DNA of 64,000 nt from Physcia stellaris (GCA_018902385.1 JABSSW010000005.1:62001-126000); one strand, 5' to 3'. Numbered from the stretch's first letter, positions 1 through 11,955 are shown. Notes: generated by a model not told the origin, from the sequence alone. Translations and numbers: made by a program.

Positions 1-757
1 TTCATCGTTAAAAAAAAAATCGATTAATCGTTTCGAAACGAAATTGACGAAAAACGAAAAATAATGTGACGAACGTGCATCGAATTCAACATTTAAACAA
101 AATTAACATCGTGTTAACATCGTTATTTTATTATCGAATGTTAAAATCGAAATTCGTTTTGACGCATTCAAAAAATCAAATTTTCTACATATGTTTTTGC
201 AAATTTTCATGTATTTGCTTTTTATTTAGAAATTTTCGTGTAATTATGTATTAATATTATATCAATGCATGACATTTCACAAATGCAAAAATTTCAAAAT
301 CAAATATTATCGATTTATCGCGTGTTGACGTGTTTAAATCGAATATAAAAATATCAAAAAAAATATCGAAACGACGAACAGAAATTTGAAATTCAAAAAA
401 TTCAATGTTTCGCATAATTGTTTTTTGACACAACGACACAAATTGATCGATATGTGAACGTTTGTTCGAAAATTTAAAAATAACGAGCAAATTTTCGTAG
501 TTATTGTATTGACGTTCAAATGTTTTCACGAAAAAAACAAACGATAAATTTCGATCGATTCAATCAATTTGCGAACGAGTTGTTTCGAACGCGAACGACG
601 ACGATCAAATATATTGCGTAAATGTTGACGAGAACGAGAATTCGTAATCATGATTAAAAAAATAATAAAACATGATTATTGAACGATTAATGCAAATGTA
701 ACAATTGCAAATAACAAATGCAAAAAATGCAACAATTCAAGTCAAAACATCAAAAAT
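1..757. repeat. Edge of AT-rich mutated repeat block
   Basis: Very AT-rich sequence in which cytosine occurs mainly before A or G, the same signature as the large block at 14.5-37 kb. Composition returns to normal at about 757. Positions 1-63 resemble the last bases before the right LTR of the 1974-bp element at 32844-34817 (a cgaaacgaaatt tract and a purine tract ending in aataa). Positions 64 to about 281 look like a diverged LTR of the same family, starting TGTGACGAACG and ending near a TTTCACA. From 282 to 757 I see no recognisable coding family, only short shadow ORFs. All of it looks like fossil repeat; the element continues left of the window. Confidence 0.6.
64..281 (+). repeat. Diverged LTR-like segment (family of the 189-bp LTRs)
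   Basis: Starts TGTGACGAACG just after a purine-rich tract, as the 189-bp LTRs at 32844, 34629 and 19502 start TGTTACGAACATG. A later stretch with catgtatttg and a TTTCACA end aligns by eye with the LTR 3' half. It is longer by about 30 bases and clearly diverged. The matching second LTR would lie outside the window, so I cannot test it with a target-site duplication. Confidence 0.4.
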
Positions 758-1382
758 CAGATCTCGAGATCATTGACGTCATTGAGATCAGCAATAGATC
801 TCATACAGTAAATGTAATACGGAGCTGCAGTAGCGAAAACAACTGTAAAACGTCACCGTGCAGGGGATGCAAAACTGCCCTATTATTTACGGTCACTCTA
901 CGGTAAAGATAAAACATAGCATTCCGTTAAGGTAGAGATCCATGCAGCCTTGGCGCACTAACATATAACATGCCTGATACGTAGTATGATCGGGCCACGA
1001 TGCATCGAGTCCTATGTATAGATCCCACTAAGGTAAGGCGGGCTGAACTGTCTTTTTGGGAGACTGGCGTGACGGCGTCTATTACATTTGTATCATCTCG
1101 CTCACCCTCCCTCCATGGCTACCACGCCGTCTGTTCCTTAATTGTTCTGCCGACAGATGGCCTCCTGGCACCTAAGCGCTTGCTGCTCCAAAAACAATCC
1201 GCCTGGCATCACTCAAGGCTCCTGTAAAGGCAACGCTGGAAACAACTGCGTCTTAGGCAGCCTCCTGTGCTGTTTGTCAAGTAAGGGTAACAAATCGTCG
1301 CATGCCAGAGGCTATTGTTCCATGATCTGTATATGCCACGCTTTGCAACTGTGAGGTCTCTTGGTGCTGCGGTGATTGGAGC
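758..1382. other. Intergenic, presumed promoter of the GT71 gene
   Basis: Ordinary base composition begins here. Two palindromes stand close to the edge of the AT-rich block: GATCTCGAGATC at 760-771 and the CRE-like TGACGTCA at 774-781. Whether either is a real protein-binding site is unknown. No coding family recognised. Confidence 0.4.
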
Positions 1383-2909
1383 ATGCTAGCTGGACTAGGT
1401 GTCAACATGTCAGCGCTCACCCAGACGCGATACCGGTTCATCTTTGGCGCTCTGGCTTTGGTCTTAATTTTGACTATAATTTATCATCAAAGCAACCTGC
1501 GCGATGTAATAGCGCCTCGTGTTGGCAATTACCCCGATGAGCCGTCGCAGGCTATACCTTATGATCCTACTCCAAGCTCGTCAAGCAACAAACCCAGTCA
1601 CAGCGACGCGACACTCACGCAGCTCTTACATACTGTTTCTACTACGTCTACCTACTTCAACGACTACAATGTCGAGGCATCTGGGTTTGCGATGATGGGA
1701 AAAAGGTTACAAGTTCTACGAGATTGGATGGAAGCAAGCCAAGACCTTTCGGATCGAATGAATGCTGAGAATGCAAACACCCTCCACGAGCGCATCGATC
1801 AGACGGCACTGTCACTCTTCCCGTGGTTGCGCGATCCGTCAGAAAATTCCAGTACCTCCCTAACCCACCTGCGGCAGAGATTCAAGCCTGGGTCGAAGGG
1901 TATCATCATTCCCACTGGGCAAAAGACCTTCAGGTACGCCTGCCATCTAATTAAGAATCTTCGCGATGTGCTGGGATCGAAACTTCCCATAGAGATAGTA
2001 TATGCGGGGGATTCTGATTTGCCTTCAAAGCACCGGGACTTCATCAAAGGACTTGATTCCAATATCGAGACAGTGGATATCCTCAAGGTCTTCGATGACA
2101 CTGACCTAGATCTCCAGCATGGGGGTTGGGCCATCAAGTCTTTCGCAGCACTAGGTTCCCATTTCGAGCACGTCCTGGTGTTGGATGCTGATGCCATCTT
2201 CCTGCAGGCTCCTGAGACAATCCTTGACCATCATAGTGGCTACAGGTCAACAGGGGCTCTGCTCTTCCACGATCGGCTCTTGTGGCAGGGTGCCTTTAAA
2301 CAGCGCCATAAATGGTGGGAAGAACAGCTGGCACACCACACTCCAAGCCAGGCGTTAACAAAGTCTCGCGTCTACAACGAGGGGTATGCTGAGGAGTGTG
2401 ACTCTGGGTTGATCGTCCTCGATAAAAGTCGGTTGTCCATCCTCCTTGGTCTCCTACATGCTTGTTGGCAAAACACGAAGAAGGTGCGAGATGAGTGGAC
2501 CTACAAGATGGGCTACGGCGACAAAGAAAGCTGGTGGTTCGGCCTTGAGCTCACCGGCGCTGAATATACTTTCGAAAACCACTACGGCGGCATGCTGGGC
2601 GACCTCAACTCCATGAAGGACAAAGTCTGCAGCTTCACCATCGCACACTTCGACGAGAAAGATAAATTGCTATGGTACAACGGCAGCTTGCTTAAAAATA
2701 AAGCGAAGAACATCACGGAATTCAACGTACCTACCAATTACATGTTTGATGGTGTGTGGGAGAAGGGCGCCACGAAACCGGATATTAGCTGCATGAAGGA
2801 TGCGACCATAATGGAGACGAGTGAGGATGAAAGAAAGGTGCTGAGAAAGAGTGTGGAAAGGGCAGAGGATGTTGATGTTAAAATCGAGGAATTTACGACG
2901 CTGAATTGA
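1383..2909 (+). CDS. GT71 (Mnn1-type) alpha-mannosyltransferase
   Basis: Single-exon gene of 508 aa for a type II Golgi membrane glycosyltransferase. After a short cytoplasmic tail there is one hydrophobic segment at about residues 18-36, then a Ser/Pro-rich stem, then the catalytic domain from about residue 165. The nucleotide-sugar/metal motif is D268-A-D270 inside VLVLDADAIFL. Other family marks are the ECDSGLIVLDK block and GDKESWWFG near the C-terminal third. The GT71 family transfers alpha-mannose from GDP-mannose to cell-wall and secretory glycoproteins; the exact linkage cannot be read from sequence. A second Met nine codons downstream (1407) is an alternative start that keeps the membrane anchor. 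The gene looks intact although it sits between a repeat block and a gene-poor zone. Confidence 0.93.
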   Translation: MLAGLGVNMSALTQTRYRFIFGALALVLILTIIYHQSNLRDVIAPRVGNYPDEPSQAIPYDPTPSSSSNKPSHSDATLTQLLHTVSTTSTYFNDYNVEASGFAMMGKRLQVLRDWMEASQDLSDRMNAENANTLHERIDQTALSLFPWLRDPSENSSTSLTHLRQRFKPGSKGIIIPTGQKTFRYACHLIKNLRDVLGSKLPIEIVYAGDSDLPSKHRDFIKGLDSNIETVDILKVFDDTDLDLQHGGWAIKSFAALGSHFEHVLVLDADAIFLQAPETILDHHSGYRSTGALLFHDRLLWQGAFKQRHKWWEEQLAHHTPSQALTKSRVYNEGYAEECDSGLIVLDKSRLSILLGLLHACWQNTKKVRDEWTYKMGYGDKESWWFGLELTGAEYTFENHYGGMLGDLNSMKDKVCSFTIAHFDEKDKLLWYNGSLLKNKAKNITEFNVPTNYMFDGVWEKGATKPDISCMKDATIMETSEDERKVLRKSVERAEDVDVKIEEFTTLN

Positions 2910-5595
2910 GACGAAGCTCGAAGTATGAACGACGAAAAGCTTTGGATACGAAGTCTTTAGCTTGGAAGAATCTTTTGGATAAAGCAGATGGGAGTCGGGA
3001 CCGTCGAATTAAGGTAAGCCTTAATTAGGACTAGGCACCACTCTATGCCTTTGGATCAAGCGCCCTTTCGTTTATTTAACCTTGACATCTGCCTGAGAGC
3101 GCCAATCTACCGGCATTCGTCGGTTCAGGAAGACTTATACATAGATGTATCCTTACTATGTTTGGTGTTTCTAGAAATACCATATATTAAGGATTGATTT
3201 GGCCAACAATCCGTACTGTTTACCTTACTTCCTTAGACGTCAATGCTGAGGCGAGAGCATGCCAAAAAATACACGTTATTTAACCAGCCCTATAGGTAGG
3301 CTCAGCTTCAAGGAGAATTTATCAAGAATGCAGTACTACCATATATCTCCCTGTATCACGCTTTCTCGGCACCTGACCATACGCTAAACATGCTCGTTTG
3401 GGTGTATCGAGGTCTTCGCACCATGGCATAAGGCTTCACTTCCGGGTTGCAAGCACTCGGGCACAGATATGTGATATTTGAGTCGCATGATTTTTGAAGT
3501 CTGCAACTAGTGTCGTCATGCTTAGACACCGTGACTTCCGAGATCCTCTTCAGTAGCTAGTGGCGGAGCTATAAGGAGGACACTAATGTCTTCACCATAT
3601 GGCTCAATCAGTGCAGCGCATACTTGTGTGTTTAAAATGGACGGCGTGGAACGCAGGGTCTCAGAGCCTTTGAGCGTCCCACCTTATTCGGAAATTTGTG
3701 GAGTCACGTCTCGAGGTAAGGCAATAAAGAACGCTCCTCCGCTAAAAAAAGGCAAGGGTCTAAAAGCAGGTAAGTGCCAGTGATAACATACGTACCTACA
3801 ACTAAAAACCTCGTCGAACAAGCTGAATAGCCATCTCTAGCAAGCTAATAATCAGAACATTTAGGCGTGCGCTACATGCTCGGCAGCGATGCTTGAGCTG
3901 GTTCAATGAGACTTTGTCCGAAGACGGTGTATCTATAGAAGACCATGCTTGTCTGATAAATGTATCAGAGCAGGCACTAAGTATCTTAGAGCTATGCATG
4001 TAAAATTTTTGGGCCCTGTCGCTCCCCTTTTCAATTTTACTAGGGTAAGAAGACATATTGAGGGATTGCTTTATCCAAGAGCTTTGATCTACAATACAGC
4101 GTTCACCTTGGACCAGCATTGCTGACTACAAAGTTATCAACAGCCAGGTTGCCTTAATGAAATATGTAAGGAATACAAGGACGGCAGACTCGATCAACCG
4201 ACATTCGCAATAACGACAAATTTGGCGTTGGATTTCGCATGTAGAGCTGAAGCAGCCGTCAACAGCCGGGCCAAGATGGTAACAGCAAGGCCACGTCCTA
4301 CGAGGCTATCTCTACGTTCATTTTATTCACAGAACCGGCCACGAAAGGTAAGGAGCCTAACTATGTGATAGCTTTAGATGGCTCGCTTAAGATATCTCGA
4401 ATGACGAGTTCAAGTATCTAACGCCGAGCCGTACAATCATGCGATTCAAACGAGTCTCAGTAATGAAGGGCGCCTATCCGCAGCCAATCTTTTCGACAAG
4501 AATGTTATACAGCCACTAACGAGATTTACCGGAGCTTCAAGAGCGCTGGAAGCAACGTGTTGGAGGCAGCCCTGGGCTGGATGTTTCCGTCGTGGTTGTA
4601 AGAGAAAGGGCCAAGAATATCGCGTAGGAGGGAACTCGATTTTGGCTATGTAAGTCCCGCGTGATAAGAACGGGATTTCAGTAAACTTCCATTTCAGGAT
4701 CCAAAATTTGCTTAGACGGATGCACGATTCACCCTGATTATGCAATATTCTTGCCTCACTCTCGTATGAGAGCATCTGGATAGACAAGCTCTTGGCAGAC
4801 GATGTCGTGGAGTCGTCCCCTTTGAGGCATACCGTGCTGGAAAAAGTGGGCTGAAAAAGAGACTTCCAGTTGTGCAGCGACCCTTGTGGAAGTTTGGACG
4901 AAGGACGAGCACGCAGAGAACTTGCAGAACGCATACCAGATCCTTTCCATTTAGTAGAATGTATTCCACGACTCTCATTGTTTAGGGTGTAGCATGACGT
5001 ATAAGCCGGCCAGGCTCCCTCTGAGGAAGATTTTAGGGACACCTCAACGCCAAATTCGCAGAATGCAGCACGCTGTGAGCTCCGAGCATGCTTTTCCTAT
5101 CTAGTAACCTCCCGTCCGAGGCCTGTGCTTGTTCAGGAGACCTCTGTCAAGCGATGTGCATTTCTTATGCTTCAAGAGGAAAAGATCTGGACTTCAAACC
5201 CACAACCAACGACTATGAGCGCCGTCTTCGGCAGTCTAAAAATGACACGATTCATCCAGTGGGTTAGGACTGCACCTGTTATGGGTCCGAAGATGCTTTT
5301 GGAGATTGAACCAGCGAAAGGAATTTGTCATCCAGAGCTATGTTTGACTAGGCCACCTTTGTTTTGAATGGGTATAAAGCAACTGGCTGTATTCCTCTGC
5401 ATCCATCATTACCATGTATCGATCATTTGAAACGGATTTTTTTACAACATATATTCTCGATTTCAATTTTCGACGCTGGCGTCTCTGACCACCTAATCTG
5501 TAGTATCTATTGCTATTCATATCAAGTTTCTTGAACTACATCTGAGTTACACACTAACTTTTCTCTCACTTTCTCAGGGGACTTAACAACAAAAG
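2910..5595. other. Gene-poor stretch, no recognised gene
   Basis: Normal GC, many short ORFs on both strands, none with a recognisable family. The longest is an antisense ORF at 4446-5042 (198 codons), rich in Ser and without domain signals. Plus-strand frames between 4440 and 5040 contain short coding-like pieces broken by stops, so an old decayed gene is possible, but I cannot name it. Confidence 0.35.
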
Positions 5596-6309
5596 ATGGG
5601 GTCCGTGTTTTTTCTCGCTTCCATGAACGCGATGGGAATCCTGGCGACGCCTGTCGGTCAATCTACCTCTGGAACCGAAAAGCAAAATAGGTATCCTGGG
5701 TAATCTTGTTGTCGCGAGTTCACCAGGGAGCTCTCCAATGTGCGACGGTGAGATCTGTTCTCCCAGCGACCTTGTAGGAGCAATCCAGCAATCTGCCGAC
5801 TACAACCCCAATGACCAGTATCAAGGTAGGCTATTATTAATCACGGCTGTCCGCATATTCACTCCCTCGACGTCCTAACAGATCGTAGCAAAGGACTCAT
5901 ATCCTCATACCATCGAAGACAGGCTACAGGTGTCATCGAATCCTTTCAAGTGGATCTTTGACAGCGCTGAACCATTCGAATTTCTCGAATGCCTCAGTGA
6001 CGAACTCTTAGCACTGTTACGAGACACCTCCCGAAATCAAATCATACGGGTGGACCCAATAATTACTCTGGTCAAAGTAACCTTGACTGTATCATTTTCA
6101 CCTATCAAGGCCCTACTGCGTTAACGTATTGCGGCGTCACCACTCACAAAGGAACAGATGAAGCTGAAATCTATAATGGCGACTTCGTAGGCTGCACCCC
6201 ACTTTACTACAGGGTTCAAGCGGGGCCATTCAGCTATACACCAACGATTAACGATGGGGGCGTAGGAGATGGGATTAGCAAGATCATAGCCAATGACAAG
6301 ACCATATAA
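5596..6309 (+). CDS. Guanyl-specific RNase N1/T1-like secreted protein, gene or remnant
   Basis: Starts with a Met and a hydrophobic leader that reads as a signal peptide (FFLASMNAMGILATP). Downstream segments match the fungal RNase N1/T1/F1 family in order: a Cys-containing start followed by SPSDLVGAIQQ (family: SSSDV.TA), the KDSYPHT block holding the first catalytic histidine, a PFEF block where the family has the catalytic glutamate, and YCGVTTHKG with the second histidine followed by the terminal NGDFVGC. A further tail of about 35 residues runs to the stop at 6307. The family cleaves RNA after guanosine and is secreted; ribotoxins and some plant-pathogen effectors are related folds. The match is spread over more than one reading frame, so this is either a gene with introns or a decayed copy. 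I cannot decide by eye and treat it as a possible fossil. Confidence 0.5.
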
Positions 6310-8398
6310 GCGCTTTAGCAGAGAGACCATGGTCAATGCCATATCAGCAGATACTTCCGCACTGAGTTGACTGAGGTCTGACGACAACCTTCACCACAAT
6401 GATGGCTGTGGCTTCTACGGACTTTCGTGTTATAATTTCGGCTTGAACTCAGTGGTATCCTGTCGATTGTATCACCTGAGTTAACGCACACGAAAACTTC
6501 TATCCAAAATATGTTAAGACTGGGATAAAGTATCTCCGGTGTGTCTCACTTGCCAAGTACTCTAAAGAATGGATGGTCGCACCGAAGACAAACAGAGTTA
6601 AAAAGGAAGACATTACGAGTTTATCACACCAGATCCATGTTGAGCGAGGTTATTCATAATAGCAATCATGGTAATGAGAACTGTGCCTAAGGTCCTTTGG
6701 CAGCACGACGATGTTTTCCGTCATTCATGCAGCGCGATCATTGGGCTGCGGTTGAGAAGTCAATTCATGCACCTTAACCTGAGTTGTGCTATCACGAGAT
6801 CGATAAAGCTAATTCGCCTGAGAATATTCCCTATATACCTGTCGGCTAGCAATATCGTGTTGTCGTAATGCCGACGGACCGTCAGACGAGGAAAGCTTTT
6901 TGATCGGTCCAGGCAAATTACGCAAGCAAGTCTCAGAGCAGGAGTCAATGGTATATTGGATATTCCTGGTGTGTTCGCTTTTATGGACCCATTATCGGCC
7001 GAAGCGGTCGCACGAACGGCCAAATTCGGTAATCCCTGGGCACAAGAGTACCTAGTACAGCTGCTCAAAGGTACCCCGTACAGCTCAACGTAACCTAATG
7101 TGCAACAGGATCTCCAAGACATCAGTGCAAATGGCGCAAACGACGCAACCCCCTGATTTGCTCTTTGGTCAGGGAAGGATCATGACGAGGCAGGTAGCTT
7201 TTTCAATTTAATCGATTTTTGCCGATGCTGACGTACTTAAACGTTCACCCGAACAAAACTGTCTTTATCTGCATTCAACCATTAGCTCGCCCGATTCTAC
7301 ATGCTCGATATCATGCTTTGCTGCTAGAAGAATGTTGGCAACTTGTCCATAATGCACAAGACTGTTCGGCTAGTTATGTGGCCATAGATTCCAGAACAAG
7401 ACGGCTCGAGGGATATGTTAATCTTTGAGTTTCACTAGTGCATTGATGATCATGGAGGGACCGAGACACCCATGGCGTGAGCTACTCAGGCGGCTTTCAG
7501 CAATTGGTCAACTATACATCGGAGGGCTTTAATGGGTTCATAAAATCGAGGTCCCGCCCAAGAAACAGATTTGAATAAAACCGGAAACTTGCCGCTTCGT
7601 GGCCCACTCAAAGCCTTGACACAGCATTGGCCGCAAAGCTATCATGACGGAAACAGGTGACAGGAATAAGGTCAGCTGCTGAATGATCGTGTGCGCTGAG
7701 ATGAGTGTGAGTTGGCTGAGCAGCTGGTACTCAGACGCTCTGCCAGTGATGACACTACCAGTACTACTAGTACTTAGTATTAATATTATTACCAGTACTA
7801 CTAGTACTTAGTATTAATATTATTGAGTCCTCTCGTACTTGGTCATTGACAATCTAAGGGGCTTTGGTGGCAGCCACGAGCTCAACGCCGAATGAACCAG
7901 AACACCGCTTTGCTCTACCCATGCACTTCTGGGAGCTGGGATGATGCTCCTTGACTGGACAGTATACAACTACCGCTCTCGATGCATAAATTTCCTCAGT
8001 AGCCAGGAATTTGCCCGGCTTGGGGATGAAATGTCGATCGCTCATAACATTCAATGTAGTGTATCAACCATCAATGGATTTGGTCTACAACCAAAACGGT
8101 GTGTACCAAGAAGAGATGGTCAGAAAATGGTCGCTATAAGTAAGATATATATTCTACTTTCTATCTCTGTAATAATTGAGGTTGAGATCACACCTGTTTC
8201 CGTATCCCTTCAACAAGGATTTCATTTATCTATGTGCTATTCAGATGTTGGATAGGCGGTGCCGAACCACGCTCGAAGACTTTGTGAGTTTGCATACCAT
8301 GCCAGATCTGGACGATGCAGAGATTTGACTTTGTGAGTCTGTATACCAAGGCAGAACAAGGAGTAACCCAGGGGTTCTTCGAAAAATTTCTTGTGCTC
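6310..8398. other. Gene-poor stretch with one coding-like fragment
   Basis: About 2 kb of normal GC between the RNase-like locus and the channel gene. A plus-strand frame at about 6898-7092 reads as protein (RAGVNGILDIPGVFAFM, then AKFGNPWAQEYLVQLL) and looks like one exon of a larger gene, but I recognise no family and find no convincing flanking exons. The minus strand at 7854-8054 also holds a plausible short reading frame of unknown nature. A tandem duplication lies at 7757-7824. Confidence 0.35.
7757..7824. repeat. Perfect 34-bp tandem duplication
   Basis: Two identical 34-bp units, 7757-7790 and 7791-7824, each starting ACCAGTACTACTAGTACTTA and ending in an AT run (TTAATATTATT). The unit contains the palindrome-like AGTACTACTAGTACT. 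It lies outside any recognised gene. Confidence 0.95.
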
Positions 8399-9179
8399 TT
8401 ATGCGTCGCGTCCGTCTTGCCATGAGGTACAATTCACGCACCTTTTGGCCTGAGTAGTTCTTAGTCAGACCCTTTTCTAAGCAGGGAGATGTTTGTTGGA
8501 GAGATCACCTTTTCACTAATCCTTTTCCTGCAATATTTGCCTGGACACATGATCAACATTGCCCTTGTTTTGTACGGTAATTGCCATCAACCCTACATTT
8601 GACCGTATGCTTGATAATGGCGTCATTTGACGCCCAGCCGTAGACTTGGGCAATGGTGTAAAGAGCGATTGCAACACCAAGGAAATTGATCACTTTGTCG
8701 AAAAATGATCTGTGAAAGCATCAGCTCCCTACCAATCCGCGACATGCCTTGCGGGCATTCTCGTAAAGTGGATATCTGCGAGGATAAATTTACCCATATG
8801 CCATCACCACTGCTCCGTCATCCAGAGCCTGTTTGACGGTGTTGTATTTCGAATCACTCGCATAGTTTGGTCCATGCCTGAGAACTGCGAACTTTTTTTC
8901 TAGATTTGAGCCAGGGAAGATGAGTGATATAAGCGGCAGTATTATGTCTGAGACAAATGATCGAACAACCACAGTGAATGCTGCAGCTAGTCTTACCGAC
9001 GGTCAACCTCGGGGGCTAAAGAGAACCAGGTGTGATTCTTACATCAGGCCAACAGCAACCTCAAGAACGTTATCCTGTAACGCAAAGTCGCTGATCTCGT
9101 TCCATGCACGTCGTACACGCTTTTTGGTGTTTTCACCGGCATCCAACAGTGTGTCGTGCTCTTCGTCGAGTCGTGGCAT
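8399..9179 (-). CDS. mscL: MscL-type large-conductance mechanosensitive channel, with zinc-ribbon tail
   Basis: Five exons: 9179-9043, 8991-8794, 8709-8597, 8540-8509 and 8449-8399. They encode 176 aa with all junction phases consistent and all introns GT-AG (51-84 nt). Residues 26-41 match the MscL N-terminal helix. TM1 is at about 39-70, containing SFVSDIILPLISLIFPG as in bacterial MscL (SLVADIIMPPLGLL). The periplasmic-type loop ends in GAVVMAYGSF, and TM2 is at about 115-138 (FLGVAIALYTIAQVYG). The tail carries C150-x2-C153 and C164-x2-C167, a zinc-ribbon-like CxxC pair that I recall from other ascomycete MscL homologues. By analogy it is a membrane pore that opens under tension and releases osmolytes; its membrane in fungi is not settled. 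Start chosen at the first Met before the helix, with an A at -3. No frame damage seen. Confidence 0.85.
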
Positions 9180-11955
9180 TGTTTCTGGCGGCCACAATTC
9201 AAGTCTCAAGAACTAAAAAATTTCTACGAAGTTCGCCTTGCGACAGAAAGGCAAAGGACCAGGTGAAGGACGACAATATGAACATCTGGAACCAAGAGTC
9301 CGGGGAAGTGCTTAAGTGTTTTAAAGCATCTAGCACTGCCACAAGGATGCGCGAATCACCGCCAGTGTCGCCCAGCAAATTGCAGGGAATTAGTCTTATT
9401 TCCCTGTTTTGAAACGTGAAACATGTACATACGAGCATGGTGAGGGTATCTGAGTTGATGAGGTCTCGTGACCGAACGCAGCCCGATTGAATTCCCGAGT
9501 CGAGAGAACTTTGCAGAATGTATTTGGCAACGTGACAGAGGTACTGACCAAGTACATTTTGGAGATGGCTTAGTTATTCATTGTATCTTCCCCTTCAAAA
9601 GTACTATCGCAACCTTCCCCCCCCCCCCCAGAATTCTATGGTATCCTGAAGGCACAATAGGCGAGGTTCAAGGTTCAATAACAATGTCACGCAAGCCGCC
9701 TCGTACACACGTCTTGGGTATGTGCCCGTCGTTCGAGAATGCAAAACCCTTAGCGAAGGGGCTTCAGAGTTCAGAGACGTCCACAATATGGTGATGCACT
9801 TCTTCGCCCGGATTGTTGCCGCATGGCTTTCGTAGGAAAGGGTGGGCCATCATAATAATAACTACCAGCGAAAGCTTCAAATAATGAAATTTTCGAAGAC
9901 TCGTCCTACAAAGACCGCGGCTACGAGATACTCGCCTAAAAGTTAGGACCATGAGCCACGCACACGCCAACACGGTGGCTTGTTGGTGGAATACTTGACA
10001 CGATAAGTAATGTAACATGGTATTTGCCAAACGTGCCTGTATCAAGGGAAAGGACATCATAGCTTTCGTTTCGAATTTAGGCAGTAATGGTAAGAGTGAT
10101 TTCGCACGAGAAGTTGCAATGGTGAGAGTTATTCTACTTGGAGATTGGGATGATCATGATGAAAGTTCGGGGATTAGTTTCTATTCGGACTGGAGAAATG
10201 AAAGAGACAAAAACAGGTCACGGCTACGCTACGAGTGGGGAAGGCCTGTCCAACACCGCGTTCCGTAATCCACGGTTGTCGAACTTGTTTTCATGCGACA
10301 GAGGGCATTGGTTCGGACACTCATTGACTTCCAATTGCGATGGTCAGAAATAGACAATGTTATAACAAATAATGGTGATAGGTACTACTACAGGCCGGGC
10401 TTGTCCTGGAGCAGAGCACCAAACTAACGCACAGAATCGCTATTCGGTACCTTAGGGTTGCAACTTCTTAGCAGGAATCGGGACCCTGAGAAGAAGCACT
10501 TTGAGCGTCGTACACACTACGTGCTCACCTACCTCCGAGTGTCATAAGTGAACGGACCAGTCGTACTGCCGACAGTAGTCTGTGGCCCCACACTGTTCCG
10601 AGTTTTGCCTTGACCACCGTTCTCCCGCGCGCTGCAAAGCCTGCAAATCCCTCATAAATCGACGAACGCAGCCTCCGACTACTGTACGCCGGCGATCTTG
10701 TCGCAGGCACGTGCACGAAAGAAAAAAAACGCCAGCATGGACGTGTTCCTCATGCACGAGGCGGCTAGTACTAGTCGATGACTTATCGCAGTGAGTCGGA
10801 TGCGCAATAACAGCAAGTGTGGCTGGAAGCATGTCTGATAGGCTGCTGCAGGAGGAGCATCTCCAGTAGTCACACCGGGTCGGGTTAGTGATTACATGCC
10901 TGGGCGACAAACCGTAGCGATGGACATGGCGGAGGTTTAATGCTGCTGCGCGATCACGATCTTGCCCCCCGACTCAACCAGTCAAAAGAGTTGTAGAGAC
11001 AGGACAAGGGTGCTTCAGTTTCCGCGCCACCGGTGGCCAACCTCTCCGACTCCGAGACCGTCTCACCCACGCCGAAAAAGAAAAGGCGCATATGCCAGCA
11101 CGAGACCAGCATCTGGAAAATTGTGCCGAACCCCTGCCTGAGCTCCCGGTGGGTCTCACCTCATCCTGATCCACCGGGCGGCAATAAAGACAGGTGCAGC
11201 AACAGATAATCATAGGGCAAGGCAGGCAGCAGCAGGGTAAAGCGACCAATCGCCCCTCCACAATCTCACCTCCCCAACCTTCCCGCTCCCCGTCATCCCA
11301 GAAGTTCCCACATCATCCTGGTCATACGAACCGAGGCACCTTAGCTCGTCCAACGCTCGTTCTCGTGAGGATTGGACCATCCTGGCTCGCCTGGTTCCCG
11401 AATCGACTTGAGCGGTTCCGGCATAGTGGCTGACTCCTCTCAATTATAGCCCTGCCCTGCCTTTTCGCTTAGACATGTCACCGTATGCTTCAACCCTGTC
11501 TTCATCCCGTTAACCACCCACTGGGCGTTGCAAACGTGTGTCTGTGTGATTCACCGTATCAGAGCTGGCGTATGCTGCAAGGCTATGCATCCCTATGGCC
11601 CATGCGCAACCAACCACCATCCTTCACTACCTCACCACCTCAGTCACTCATCCTTTGACGCCATACCTACGTCCTACCTACATATTCTCAGCCTCATCTT
11701 CTCCCAATCACCCACCCACTCCAACTCACTCCCACCCTTACCTCTCCTCCGTATGCGACCCTCCTCCTTGAGATCCTTGCACGCTCCTTTCGTCCACAAG
11801 GCGCCTCGTTGCTCCGGAGTTTTGTCAAATACCACCCCTGGATCTTATGAAATTCCCAGAGGATACCAGTGTCGCTGCGTGGTAGTCTAATCTGTCCTTT
11901 GGCCAGTTTACGGACCGGACACTGTCAGCTTCGACGCCGAATCGAATACCCTGCC
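9180..11955. other. Long intergenic region upstream of the kinase
   Basis: No gene recognised in 2.8 kb. A run of 13 C occurs at 9617-9629. From about 11.6 kb to 11.76 kb the plus strand becomes pyrimidine-rich (CCTCACCACC, CCCACCCACTCC), typical of fungal promoters and 5' leaders, and probably belongs to the kinase gene starting at 11956. Short ORFs at 9468-9794, 10017-10268 and 10542-10910 show no family signal. Confidence 0.4.

Noticed and set aside
257-529. 90-codon minus-strand ORF in the left AT-rich block
   Set aside because: Long ORFs arise by chance when CT/CC/AG/GG are depleted; no family similarity.
4446-5042. 198-codon antisense ORF in the gene-poor zone
   Set aside because: No domain, no splice context, Ser-rich random-looking composition; the opposite strand looks equally coding-like. 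Not strong enough to call.
11869-11955. Upstream in-frame extension of the kinase
   Set aside because: No ATG in the extension and leader-like composition; MLPTPPASPP at 11956 is the natural start.
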